Shown here: one piece after another, positions 1-7,553 of the stretch
How positions within the stretch are numbered: position 1 is the stretch's first letter
Layout of the letters: every line of letters begins with the position of its first letter
NCBI RefSeq assembly: GCF_000330705.1
Contig: NZ_ANAM01000006.1
Coordinates: forward strand, 310,001 to 374,000
DNA length: 64,000 bases
Origin: Salinicoccus carnicancri Crm
GTDB lineage: Bacteria > Bacillota > Bacilli > Staphylococcales > Salinicoccaceae
Direction of reading: 5' to 3'
Notes under the pieces: generated by a model
The model's input: the letters and a program-made list of their open reading frames with translations, nothing else
Told to the model about the DNA's origin: nothing
Databases searched by the model: none
Made by a program: the position numbers and the translations under genes

Positions 1-1
1 G

Positions 2-124
2 GACGTGGGGACGCTGCAGAAGATATTCAACCATTCGCATCCTAACGTAACCCTGCAGTACATCGGGATCATCCAGGACGATATCGACACGGCCATGCGG
101 GATTTCAAGTACACATACGACTAA
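2..124 (+). CDS. Tyrosine recombinase/integrase, C-terminal fragment
   Basis: Only the last 40 codons are in the window. They read like the end of a phage-type tyrosine recombinase: a helix beginning VGTLQKIFNHS, then VTLQYIGI, where the Tyr is the expected DNA-cleaving nucleophile, then an acidic helical tail. Many Firmicute prophages carry such a short integrase-like gene just upstream of the packaging genes, sometimes in addition to the real integrase at the other end. So this may not be the enzyme that integrates the element. The start lies upstream of the window. Confidence 0.75.
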   Translation, partial: DVGTLQKIFNHSHPNVTLQYIGIIQDDIDTAMRDFKYTYD

Positions 125-151
125 AAGCATCACTTTAGTCGTATCTCTTTT
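116..151 (+). terminator. Intrinsic terminator after the recombinase gene
   Basis: A 10-bp perfect stem (TACGACTAAA / TTTAGTCGTA, loop of 8) overlaps the stop codon and is followed by a T-rich stretch. Confidence 0.6.
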
Positions 152-292
152 AGCCGTCAGTGATTCATAATGCGACAACGTGTTTCTCATGTTTTGAGGG
201 TATGGGCTCACACCTTATGTATCAAGGCGTTTAAGCGTTATTACCAGAAATACAGAATATAAGATATGTATTACTCAAGGGAGGATAAAGGA

Positions 293-937
293 ATGAATAT
301 AAATTTAAAAGAGTATCCAGTAATAAACTCACTGATAGAGGATGAAGGTTGCAGAATAACTTATGAAGAATCTGGAAGTTTGAAGGGTGATTTTAAAATT
401 AGTTATCGTCTGGAATCATCAAGAGGCCGAAGAATTTCAGATGCATCTTCAATAGTTTCTAAAGAAAAGGCACTCAATTCTTTGGAACAGAGAGTGAGAA
501 AGAAGATGAATGAAGAATATGATGATGCACGTCCATTCGATAATCTCCGAAAAGACATAAGAAGAATTAATTTGCTTCATGAAACAAAGCGTGGAAGTCA
601 TCCACAAGTCGGCGGTTATAGTGACCCAATGACATCGTGGGGAATAAACGAAGTAACAGATGTAGAAGAAACTGATGTAGAAATCAATCTCGGTGGCGCG
701 GGTAACGTCATCATCAAATTTGATGCATTGAAAGATGGTAGCGGAGTATTAGTCAGTTCACAAGGCATCAGCGGTTTCTTCTTGAAGAACAGTATTGGGT
801 TAGTGCTCGAAGCGATAGCCAGTTATTTATATGTAGACAAAGAAATTAGAAAAGCAGAAATGCAGAAGAAGATGGAACAATCAAGAACATATCAAAGACA
901 GTTTAAGAATGCTTTAAAAAAAGCTAAGGGAGAGTGA
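293..937 (+). CDS. Phage protein of unknown function, 214 aa
   Basis: I do not recognise this protein. The ATG at 293 is preceded by GGGAGG at normal spacing, so it is preferred to the ATG at 266. The sequence is mixed, with a charged N-terminal half, a Gly-rich beta-like middle (GGAGNVIIKF) and a Lys/Arg/Gln-rich helical C-terminus. No signal peptide or membrane segment is visible. It is the first of four small plus-strand genes between the recombinase and the packaging module, and its stop lies 5 bases before the next start. Position suggests a late-early phage accessory role; that is inference only. Confidence 0.6.
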   Translation: MNINLKEYPVINSLIEDEGCRITYEESGSLKGDFKISYRLESSRGRRISDASSIVSKEKALNSLEQRVRKKMNEEYDDARPFDNLRKDIRRINLLHETKRGSHPQVGGYSDPMTSWGINEVTDVEETDVEINLGGAGNVIIKFDALKDGSGVLVSSQGISGFFLKNSIGLVLEAIASYLYVDKEIRKAEMQKKMEQSRTYQRQFKNALKKAKGE

Positions 938-942
938 GCAGG

Positions 943-1218
943 ATGCCTAATATAACCCTTAAATTAAGCGAGGAAACATTATTCCAATTACTTCATGCAA
1001 CCGCGCAATCCAGTTGTGGATATTTCACGTCATACGATGATAAGCCAATTCCCTTATCAATGTTACACTGCTGTGATTATAACGAGACGGTACACAAGTT
1101 ATTAGAGCAACTGGCCGATTTAAAATTTGAGGATGAAGATAATAAAGAGTATTACGAGATATTGAAAAAAGAATATGCCGATACGCTTCGGGATTTGAAT
1201 GGGAGTGATTCCGATTGA
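943..1218 (+). CDS. Small acidic phage protein, 91 aa
   Basis: Function not recognised. The ATG at 943 sits 10 bases after AAGGGAG; an in-frame GTG at 934 is too close to that ribosome-binding site. The N-terminus (NITLKLSEETLFQLLHATAQ) is a beta strand followed by a helix, and the rest is rich in Glu and Asp with two Cys. The stop overlaps the TTG start of the next small gene, which implies translational coupling. It is probably part of the same small-gene operon as its neighbours. Confidence 0.55.
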   Translation: MPNITLKLSEETLFQLLHATAQSSCGYFTSYDDKPIPLSMLHCCDYNETVHKLLEQLADLKFEDEDNKEYYEILKKEYADTLRDLNGSDSD

Positions 1219-1376
1219 GGATATTCATCTGCGGAGTAATAGCTGCCCTGATCATCGGATTTGCATGGGGAGTGTTCATACCGGACGACGAATATCTAGA
1301 GTTAGGGAATCAAGCAGTTATTGCAGCATTCATTTGTGGGGCAGCATCACAAGCGATTAAACAATTTAAGGAGTGA
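1215..1376 (+). CDS. Small membrane protein, 53 aa
   Basis: A short frame starting with TTG, overlapping the previous stop (TTGA) and carrying GGGAG nine bases upstream. The N-terminus is a hydrophobic helix (IFICGVIAALIIGFAWGVF). A second moderately hydrophobic segment follows an acidic turn, and the end is basic. This is a two-segment membrane-protein pattern. The stop overlaps the region before the next gene, again suggesting coupled translation. Function unknown. Confidence 0.5.
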   Translation: MRIFICGVIAALIIGFAWGVFIPDDEYLELGNQAVIAAFICGAASQAIKQFKE

Positions 1377-1381
1377 GTAGA

Positions 1382-1723
1382 ATGCAGATAAGAGACATCG
1401 ACTTGATGATTAAGATATTAGATAACCCGATACGATATGAGGGAATACAAGAAGATTGGCATACTTCATACCAGTTATATCTGTTAGCTGATATGGGTTA
1501 CATCGACGCAACGGTAGTAACAGTTGGCAGCGATAAAGAAATCTATTCTAATATTAAAGTCTCGTCAGTTGGTAAAGATTTCGTTTTTTTATTGGGCAAC
1601 CGAAATATTTATAGAGCAGTTGATATAAGATTGAAGAGCAAAGGTTACAGCATTAAAAAAATGAACTTCGACATAATATTGAGGTTGGCAAAGAAAGAAA
1701 TAGAGGAAATATTATATAAATAG
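1382..1723 (+). CDS. DUF2513-like phage protein, 113 aa
   Basis: The start is taken at ATG 1382, eight bases after AAGGAG, not at the GTG nine bases earlier. The protein opens with a short Asp-Leu-Met-Ile helix and has HTSYQLYLLADMGYI near residues 30-45. It then forms a beta-rich middle and ends in a Lys/Glu helix. The pattern resembles the DUF2513 family, small winged-helix-like proteins common in phages and mobile elements. Their function is not established. The assignment is by pattern memory only. It ends just before the oppositely oriented gene. Confidence 0.45.
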   Translation: MQIRDIDLMIKILDNPIRYEGIQEDWHTSYQLYLLADMGYIDATVVTVGSDKEIYSNIKVSSVGKDFVFLLGNRNIYRAVDIRLKSKGYSIKKMNFDIILRLAKKEIEEILYK

Positions 1724-1743
1724 AAACATTAAAGATGAAGAGA

Positions 1744-2538
1744 TTATTTCTCCTCTTCATCTTTATCATATTCTTTAATATATTTTTTTGATGCTTTCCT
1801 TATAGGTTCTTCCCATGTAGAAAATAATAGATAGAAAAGATTTGTATCAGTAACAGATGTGTATATTAATATTCCCATGCTAAAATACAAATATCCTTTA
1901 GAAGCAGCTAATATTAACCAACGTTTAAGCTGATCGATATCAATATACTTATATGTTTCATCATCTAAGTCATCGACTGTTAACATAGATGTTTGGTAAA
2001 TAAAAGTCCTACTCATCATTTCAGAAACATTATACATATCTTTTAGTGCATCGCTGATCGACGTAAGTGCTTTAGTATTCAAATTATTCAATGTTTCTTG
2101 CATTATAGAAGAACTTGATTGAATACGATTAATGAAGTCACTGTCAAATGAGCTTATTGTGGTAAGTGTAGGTGTTAAATTAACGGTTACTCTTTGATAA
2201 GAATTGATAGATGATGCTATTTTACTAAGGTAATCTGTATTAATCGCTTGACTAATAGCTCTCAAGTTTTCCGAATTAATCTTTTGTATATTATCAAAAG
2301 CATCTCTTGCCGCATTGAATGCAGGCATACTTTTTTGCATATTCATAGCAGTACTCATTCTATTCATAAAGGCTTGATTTTCTCTAATACCCTTTTCTAT
2401 ACTTTTGACTGGATTGACGATATTCGGGGTGATTCTTTTAGATATACTTTCTTTTTTAAGAATAGACTTATAGCAAACCAAACGATCTCTTGTCTGTCCA
2501 TCTACCAAATTCCTTATTGGAACTTCAAAGCGCGACAC
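1744..2538 (-). CDS. Leftward accessory protein with C-terminal membrane segment, 264 aa
   Basis: The only leftward gene in this part of the prophage, starting at a GTG eight bases after AAGGAG and with its own promoter upstream. The protein is rich in Ser, Asn, Ile and Met. It has a long helical middle around residues 50-170 and a hydrophobic segment near residues 210-235 (YLYFSMGILIYTS), followed by a short charged tail. I do not recognise the family. Opposite orientation and a private promoter are typical of prophage genes expressed in the lysogen, for example for superinfection exclusion or host defence. That role is inference. Confidence 0.6.
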   Translation of the reverse strand: MSRFEVPIRNLVDGQTRDRLVCYKSILKKESISKRITPNIVNPVKSIEKGIRENQAFMNRMSTAMNMQKSMPAFNAARDAFDNIQKINSENLRAISQAINTDYLSKIASSINSYQRVTVNLTPTLTTISSFDSDFINRIQSSSSIMQETLNNLNTKALTSISDALKDMYNVSEMMSRTFIYQTSMLTVDDLDDETYKYIDIDQLKRWLILAASKGYLYFSMGILIYTSVTDTNLFYLLFSTWEEPIRKASKKYIKEYDKDEEEK

Positions 2539-2565
2539 ATCATCATCTCCTTCATTGTTACCTTA

Positions 2566-2593
2566 ATTATACATGCTAGTTCACCTTCCTCAA
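2566..2593 (-). promoter_or_regulatory. Promoter for the leftward gene at 1744-2538
   Basis: On the minus strand TTGAGG (2593-2588) and TATAAT (2571-2566) are separated by 16 bases, with a TG two bases before the -10 hexamer. Confidence 0.6.
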
Positions 2594-2611
2594 TCATATA
2601 GTGTAAAAACT

Positions 2612-2639
2612 CGGACTTTTCCCGGACTTTCTGCGGACT
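2612..2639. repeat. Three helically phased CGGACT repeats
   Basis: CGGACT occurs at 2612, 2623 and 2634, exactly 11 bases apart, within longer near-repeats of the form CGGACTTT. The spacing puts all three on one face of the helix. They lie about 45 bases upstream of a TATAAT box that has no clear -35 hexamer. An activator site for the late operon is a reasonable reading. Confidence 0.6.
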
Positions 2640-2681
2640 ATTTATGTACTTTAAATGAACACATTGCCGGCGCATACTCTT

Positions 2682-2687
2682 TATAAT
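2682..2687 (+). promoter_or_regulatory. Possible activator-dependent late promoter (-10 box)
   Basis: TATAAT at 2682-2687 with no recognisable -35 hexamer 15-19 bases upstream. The phased repeats at 2612-2639 would lie roughly 55-80 bases upstream of the start point. It would serve HNH and the packaging and structural genes. Confidence 0.35.
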
Positions 2688-2771
2688 AGTAAGTGTAGTT
2701 GTATATCTACAGACCGTCTTGGGTACACTGTCACACACATTGTAAGACCGGGATGATTTCCATACTCACAC

Positions 2772-2798
2772 TGAAGCTCACATGATCTGTGGGCTTCA
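2772..2798 (+). other. Hairpin upstream of the HNH gene
   Basis: An 11-bp stem with one G-T pair (TGAAGCTCACA / TGTGGGCTTCA) and a 5-base loop, not followed by a T run. It could be an mRNA structure or a protein-binding site. It is not a convincing terminator. Confidence 0.45.
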
Positions 2799-2822
2799 TC
2801 ATTAATAGATAGGGTGATGCAT

Positions 2823-3167
2823 ATGTCTAACCGTAGACCACAAGAGTATGACTGGTTCTATCGTAAGCCTGCATGGTTGAAGCTAAGGCAGATGGCATTG
2901 AGTAGGGACAATGGACTGTGTGTCAGATGCTATAAACAGGGCAGGATAAAGAAGGCTGATGTGGTACATCACATCGTCTACCTTACTCAAGATATACAGA
3001 AGGGACTGGACCTGAACAACCTTGAGTGTCTGTGTCATGCTTGCCACAATGAAGAGCATGATGAACGATGGACAGGTAAGAAGTCCAAGTGGAAGAAGAA
3101 CAGACGAAAGGGTTTGATGTTCAATGATGATGGTGACATCGTTGAAGAACATGAAATGATTTATTAA
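2823..3167 (+). CDS. HNH endonuclease
   Basis: A small phage HNH nuclease. It has an N-terminal FYRKPAWLKLRQMAL helix, a zinc-binding CVRC pair, the VVHHIVYL core with the catalytic His pair, a conserved Asn-containing stretch and a second CHACHNEEH cluster. In cos phages an HNH protein next to the terminase stimulates terminase cutting at cos. The start is taken at ATG 2823 (AGGGTG six bases upstream) rather than the in-frame GTG at 2814. The neighbours, TerS and TerL just downstream, support the packaging role. Confidence 0.9.
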   Translation: MSNRRPQEYDWFYRKPAWLKLRQMALSRDNGLCVRCYKQGRIKKADVVHHIVYLTQDIQKGLDLNNLECLCHACHNEEHDERWTGKKSKWKKNRRKGLMFNDDGDIVEEHEMIY

Positions 3168-3188
3168 ATCATAAAAGGAATGATTGAT

Positions 3189-3362
3189 ATGTCTAATCAA
3201 TTGAAATCATTTAATGAGGAAACGAAAGAAGAAATCAAGTTAGATATGTTAAGAAGAACAGATAAGTTGATAAGTCTAATGATCATTAGAGTAAAAAAGT
3301 ATCATGATCCTGAATTAGCTAAAGCAACAGCAAAGCTAATCGAATCAGCAAGCAAACTATAA
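3189..3362 (+). CDS. Small helical phage protein, 57 aa
   Basis: Function not recognised. The ATG at 3189 follows AAGGA by nine bases; an ATG at 3180 lies directly on the ribosome-binding site and is unlikely. The protein is one or two charged helices with DMLRRTDKLISLMI in the middle, and no cysteines or membrane segment. It sits between the HNH gene and the candidate cos region, a place where small packaging accessory proteins are often found. Confidence 0.5.
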   Translation: MSNQLKSFNEETKEEIKLDMLRRTDKLISLMIIRVKKYHDPELAKATAKLIESASKL

Positions 3363-3380
3363 AAAGAAAAGTAAAAGGTA

Positions 3381-3470
3381 CCCCCCAGGTCTGAAAAACA
3401 AATCGAGGTCCGGGGGACCGAGATGGGGGACCATCAGAAAACACAAAGGGTCGCGCATGACCCCCCTCCC
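3381..3470. other. Candidate cos region (packaging site)
   Basis: A GC-rich, non-coding block between the HNH and TerS genes in otherwise AT-rich DNA. It holds two direct GGGGGACC boxes (3412 and 3425), an inverted relative near 3381-3391, a GGTCC-GGG-GGACC hairpin (3407-3419), and GGGTC-GCGCAT-GACCC (3448-3463) running into CCCCCCTCCCC. Clustered repeats beside a dyad in exactly this position fit cosB plus cosN of HNH-carrying phages. The cut point cannot be read from sequence alone. Confidence 0.5.
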
Positions 3471-3543
3471 CAAATTGAGGACGATTCGCCAAATTATGGC
3501 TGGATCGTTCTTTTTATTTTTCCTTGAAAGGTGGTGAGAAGAT

Positions 3544-3927
3544 GTGGTGACAAGAGCTAAAAAGACGAAAGAACAGCGGATTAGAACGGAATACAACCGA
3601 ATAAAGAAAAGTTATAAACCGTTGCCAAAAGAGACACTGAACGTTGTCGAAGGTTTGATGCGCAGGGCGGCTTTTATGCGGGTTTCTCTGGAAGATATGG
3701 AAGAAGACCTCATGGAAAACGGCTCAGTTGAGTTATTTTCACAATCAGAAAGCCAAAAACCCTATGAAAGACAACGCCCGATGGCTCAATTGTATAACTC
3801 AATGAACGCAAACTATCAGAAGATTATCAGAGAGCTATCTTCTCACTTGCCGAAGGAGATTCAAGAGAAAATGGACAGCCCAGAAGACATCATGACGCGC
3901 TTTGCAAACATGCGAGGTGATGATTGA
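3544..3927 (+). CDS. Terminase small subunit, P27 family
   Basis: The DNA-recognition subunit of the packaging motor. The basic N-terminus is followed by a helical body with VVEGLMRRAAFMRVSLEDMEEDL near residues 36-58, and then a NANYQKIIRELSSHL helix typical of P27-type small subunits. The length of 127 aa is normal. The start is GTG 3544, nine bases after AAAGGTGG; the ATG two bases earlier is in another frame and stops at once. Its stop overlaps the start of the large subunit, so the two are translationally coupled. Confidence 0.8.
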   Translation: MVTRAKKTKEQRIRTEYNRIKKSYKPLPKETLNVVEGLMRRAAFMRVSLEDMEEDLMENGSVELFSQSESQKPYERQRPMAQLYNSMNANYQKIIRELSSHLPKEIQEKMDSPEDIMTRFANMRGDD

Positions 3928-5645
3928 TGACCGTTAAAACTAATATCAGTGATGAACTGAAAATATATCCACTCAATTACAATCCTATCCTGGAATATTG
4001 GAAACGGATTGAAAATGATGAAGAAATCGTCGGGGATAAAATCAAACGGCTTTATAAGAAGCTGGTCGATGATACCCATGATACGGATGGTCGATGGATG
4101 TATGATCCTAAACGGGGCAATCATCCGATTGAGTTTATAGAATCATTCTGCCGTCATTCCAAAGGTAAATGGGCCGGACAGAAAATTGAGTTGGAGCTCT
4201 GGCAAAAGGCGGGCATCGCTGCTGCATTTGGATTTGTGGACCGTATTGATAAACGTCGTAAATTCCAGGAAGTATTATGGATTGTTGCCCGTAAAAATGG
4301 AAAATCCACATTGGCCTCCGGTATTGCGCTTTATCTGATGATAGCAGACCAGGAAGGCGGTCCTGAAGTCTATGCTGCGGCAAGTAAAAAGGACCAGGCG
4401 AAGATTGTATGGAATGATGCGAAACGGATGGTTAAAAAATCTCCGTATCTCTCAAAAATTATAAAATCTCGAGTTTCTGATATGATTTCAAACTTCAATG
4501 ACGGTGCATTTGTGCCACTCGGTCGTGATAGTGATACGCTCGATGGTTTGAACGTCCACGGTGCAATGATGGATGAAATTCATGCCTGGAAGATGATGGA
4601 CCTCTACGATGTTATTTATGATGGTACTTCCGCGCGTGATAATCCAATGATTTTTGCAATAACCACCGCAGGTACGATAAGAGAAAGTGTATATGATATC
4701 AAATATGAAGAAGCTGAGAACATCATCAATGGTTTTGGAGATGAAGAAGGATATGAAAATGAGCGCTTCCTCCCCATTATCTACGAGTTGGATGAACGGA
4801 AGGAATGGACGGACCCAGGGGCGCATAAAAAAGCGAATCCAGGTCTCGGTACCATCAAACGTGCAGATCAATTACTCAATAAAATGAATAAAGCCATTAA
4901 TAATCCTTTGTTGGTATCGAATCTACTGACGAAGGATTTTAATATACCAGCCACATCATCTGAAGCATGGCTCACATTTGAGCAGGCGAACAATAAGACG
5001 AAGTACGACATCGAAGAGATCCGTCCTTCTTATGCAATCGGGGGCAGTGACTTATCGAGCAATGTCGACTTGACGGCGGCGTGTGTTTTATTCCGAATAC
5101 CGAATGATGAACACTATTACTTCAAGCATATGTACTGGATGCCGGAGGACCTGGTGGAACAAAGGGTGCGGGAGGACAAGATTCCATATGATAAATGGAT
5201 TGAGCTTGGCTATGTCCGAACAACGCCCGGCAATAAGGTCCATTATGAGCATGTGGCAGACTGGTTTGATGAATTGAAAGAAGAATATGACCTCTACACC
5301 CCTTGGCATGGATATGATGCATGGTCAGCTGAATATTATGTGGAAGACATGAAAATGCGCAATGGTGGAGAGTCCATGGAAAAGGTCATACAAGGCAAAA
5401 AGACATTGAGTGGGCCGATGTTCCAGCTGGGTGCTGATTTGGAAAAGAAATTGATTGTCTACGATAATAATCCGGTAACAAAATGGTGTCTGACGAATAC
5501 TTCAGTAGACATTGATAAAAATGGCAACATCCAACCAGACAAAGGGAAATCTCAGCGCAGGCGGATTGATGGTACTGCTGCAATGTTGAATGCCTATGTC
5601 GTCTATGACAGGCGACAGGAAGAGTATATGAACCTAATTTCCTAG
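3927..5645 (+). CDS. terL: Terminase large subunit
   Basis: The ATPase and nuclease of the DNA packaging motor, 572 aa. The Walker A-like motif ARKNGKST lies near residues 121-128 and the Walker B motif MMDEIH near 214-219. A coupling motif (AITTAG) follows near 248. The C-terminal nuclease half carries acidic residues in GGSDLSS and GYDAWSAEY. The family is the phage Terminase_1 group of HK97-type phages. The start is ATG 3927, sharing one base with the TerS stop. It looks intact. Confidence 0.95.
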   Translation: MTVKTNISDELKIYPLNYNPILEYWKRIENDEEIVGDKIKRLYKKLVDDTHDTDGRWMYDPKRGNHPIEFIESFCRHSKGKWAGQKIELELWQKAGIAAAFGFVDRIDKRRKFQEVLWIVARKNGKSTLASGIALYLMIADQEGGPEVYAAASKKDQAKIVWNDAKRMVKKSPYLSKIIKSRVSDMISNFNDGAFVPLGRDSDTLDGLNVHGAMMDEIHAWKMMDLYDVIYDGTSARDNPMIFAITTAGTIRESVYDIKYEEAENIINGFGDEEGYENERFLPIIYELDERKEWTDPGAHKKANPGLGTIKRADQLLNKMNKAINNPLLVSNLLTKDFNIPATSSEAWLTFEQANNKTKYDIEEIRPSYAIGGSDLSSNVDLTAACVLFRIPNDEHYYFKHMYWMPEDLVEQRVREDKIPYDKWIELGYVRTTPGNKVHYEHVADWFDELKEEYDLYTPWHGYDAWSAEYYVEDMKMRNGGESMEKVIQGKKTLSGPMFQLGADLEKKLIVYDNNPVTKWCLTNTSVDIDKNGNIQPDKGKSQRRRIDGTAAMLNAYVVYDRRQEEYMNLIS

Positions 5646-5659
5646 AAAGGGGTGAAACG

Positions 5660-6925
5660 GTGGGTATTTTCGACAAAATATTTAAAACAGACAAGAAATT
5701 GATTGATAATCATGTGGCTCAAACGCAATTCAAGCTGATGAATGACTTTATTCCAATTTTTAATGAAATTGTGGATCCATACGAGTCGGCAACAGCGAGG
5801 AAAGCCATTCATACGATTGCTACCCATGCTGCCAAACTAAATGGCCGGCATATTCGACAGACGAGTGATGACAAGATTGAGCATAACGATAATTTGACCT
5901 ATCTGCTGGGTGTCCGGCCAAATACATTCATGAGTGCATTTGATATGCAGTACAAAGTAGTTACAACGCTCCTACTGAGAAACAACGCCTTTATATATAT
6001 CGACAGGAACAAAGAAGGGAAAATCATTGGATTTCATCCGGTCAATAATAAGAATTTCGAGATGATGGAATACCAGGGTGAGCTATATATTAAGTTTGAA
6101 TTTCCTAATGGCAATAAATTCACTGCCCATTATGATGATTTCATTCATTTGAGGCGGTATTTTAATGATCATGACTTGCTTGGTTCCAGTAACAAGCCGA
6201 TTCAGAACAAAATCCAAGTGATCCAGACGTCTGATGATTCAGTAGTCAATGCAGTGAAGCAATCCTCATTTCTCAGAGGAATCCTGAAGTACAATACCAT
6301 GTTGAAAGAGGAGGATGTGAAGAAGCATAGGGACACATTCATCCGGGAGTACATGGACATCGAAGATCAGTCCGGTGTGGCCGCCCTCGATGCCAAAGCA
6401 GATTACAAAGAACTCAGTAACGAGCCGAAAATGACTAATGAAGCGCAGATGAAGTTCTTTGAAGAAGACATGCTGTCCTATTTCAATCTGAATACGAGCA
6501 TTGTCAATTCGGACTATACAGAGGACCAGTGGAATGCCTTTTATGAAAGTGTCTTGGAGCCCATTGCGCTTCAGATGTCCCAAGAATTTACGAATAAAGT
6601 ATTTACACGGAATGAGCAGAATTATGGTAATGAAATTTTATTCGATTCAAATAGAATCCAGTATGCATCTGTAAGAACGAAAATCGCACTCGTACAGTAC
6701 ATTTCTCCGTTGGGTGCATTGCGCTTGAACGAAGTAAGAGAGATGTTCAATCTGCCACCGATTGAAGGTGGGGACAAGATACTGCAATCCCTTAACTATG
6801 TGGACGCCACCAAGGCTGAACAGTATCAGAATGTTGATAAAAATGAGAAAGACGACATTAAAGATATGAATGACGATATTGATAATCCTGGAGGGGATCT
6901 AAATGACGACAAAGGAAAAGGTTAA
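5660..6925 (+). CDS. Portal protein, HK97 family
   Basis: Forms the dodecameric ring at the capsid vertex through which DNA enters and leaves. Recognisable stretches are YESATARKAIHTIATH near residues 35-50, the NAFIYIDRNKEG region, and DSVVNAVKQSSFLRG. The length of 421 aa is usual for this family. The start is GTG 5660 with AAAGGGGTG upstream. Its last 23 bases overlap the protease gene, the usual arrangement of portal, protease and capsid. The C-terminus is a disordered Asp/Asn/Gly-rich tail. Confidence 0.92.
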   Translation: MGIFDKIFKTDKKLIDNHVAQTQFKLMNDFIPIFNEIVDPYESATARKAIHTIATHAAKLNGRHIRQTSDDKIEHNDNLTYLLGVRPNTFMSAFDMQYKVVTTLLLRNNAFIYIDRNKEGKIIGFHPVNNKNFEMMEYQGELYIKFEFPNGNKFTAHYDDFIHLRRYFNDHDLLGSSNKPIQNKIQVIQTSDDSVVNAVKQSSFLRGILKYNTMLKEEDVKKHRDTFIREYMDIEDQSGVAALDAKADYKELSNEPKMTNEAQMKFFEEDMLSYFNLNTSIVNSDYTEDQWNAFYESVLEPIALQMSQEFTNKVFTRNEQNYGNEILFDSNRIQYASVRTKIALVQYISPLGALRLNEVREMFNLPPIEGGDKILQSLNYVDATKAEQYQNVDKNEKDDIKDMNDDIDNPGGDLNDDKGKG

Positions 6926-7553
6926 ACGTGAAAAACAGTTAAGACAGATGGAAGTCCGGCTGGCAGATGACGCAGTAGAACAGGATAAGATGATCGTTGA
7001 AGGTTATGCTGTTCGGTTCAATGATCCGGCAGTTCTTTGGACAGATGAATTCGGAAATGAATATAAGGAAATTATCGCCCGAGGCGCATTGGATGGCGCT
7101 GATCTATCTGATGTGCCTTTTAAATATAACCATTCAAACGAGACGATGATCATGGCGCGTACCCGTAATAATACGCTGCAGCTCACAATTGATGAATTTG
7201 GTTTGTTCATCCGCGCCGAGCTCGCAGACACATCTACAGGTAGAGATCTGTACACGTTAATCAAACGGGGCGACATCGATAAGATGAGCTTCGCTTTCAC
7301 TGTGTTGGAGGACACATATGACCGCGATGCGCGTACCCGCACGATTAATAAGATTGACAAGCTGTTTGATGTTGCCGCAGTGGATTTCCCTGCATATGAA
7401 AGCACATCAATCAGTGCTCGAAGTTTCTTCGAACTGGAGAGGGAGAAGGAGGAAGCCCTGGAGAGGGATGCAGAGTCAAAACGTCAATTGGATATTCAAC
7501 AACGCGAAAAACTAAAACTTAAATTAAAACTAGGAGGACTTGAACATGAATAG
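6903..7553 (+). CDS. Prohead protease, HK97 family
   Basis: A serine protease that cleaves the capsid scaffold during head maturation. Visible features are the N-terminal IVEGYAVRFND strand, the VPFKYNHSNETMIMART segment with the catalytic His, and a later DKMSFAFTV segment with the catalytic Ser. AAVDFPAYESTSISAR closes the fold near residue 165. A Lys/Glu-rich tail ends the 216-aa protein. It starts at ATG 6903 inside the end of the portal gene and overlaps the capsid start by 8 bases, so the three genes are tightly coupled. Confidence 0.92.
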   Translation: MTTKEKVKREKQLRQMEVRLADDAVEQDKMIVEGYAVRFNDPAVLWTDEFGNEYKEIIARGALDGADLSDVPFKYNHSNETMIMARTRNNTLQLTIDEFGLFIRAELADTSTGRDLYTLIKRGDIDKMSFAFTVLEDTYDRDARTRTINKIDKLFDVAAVDFPAYESTSISARSFFELEREKEEALERDAESKRQLDIQQREKLKLKLKLGGLEHE

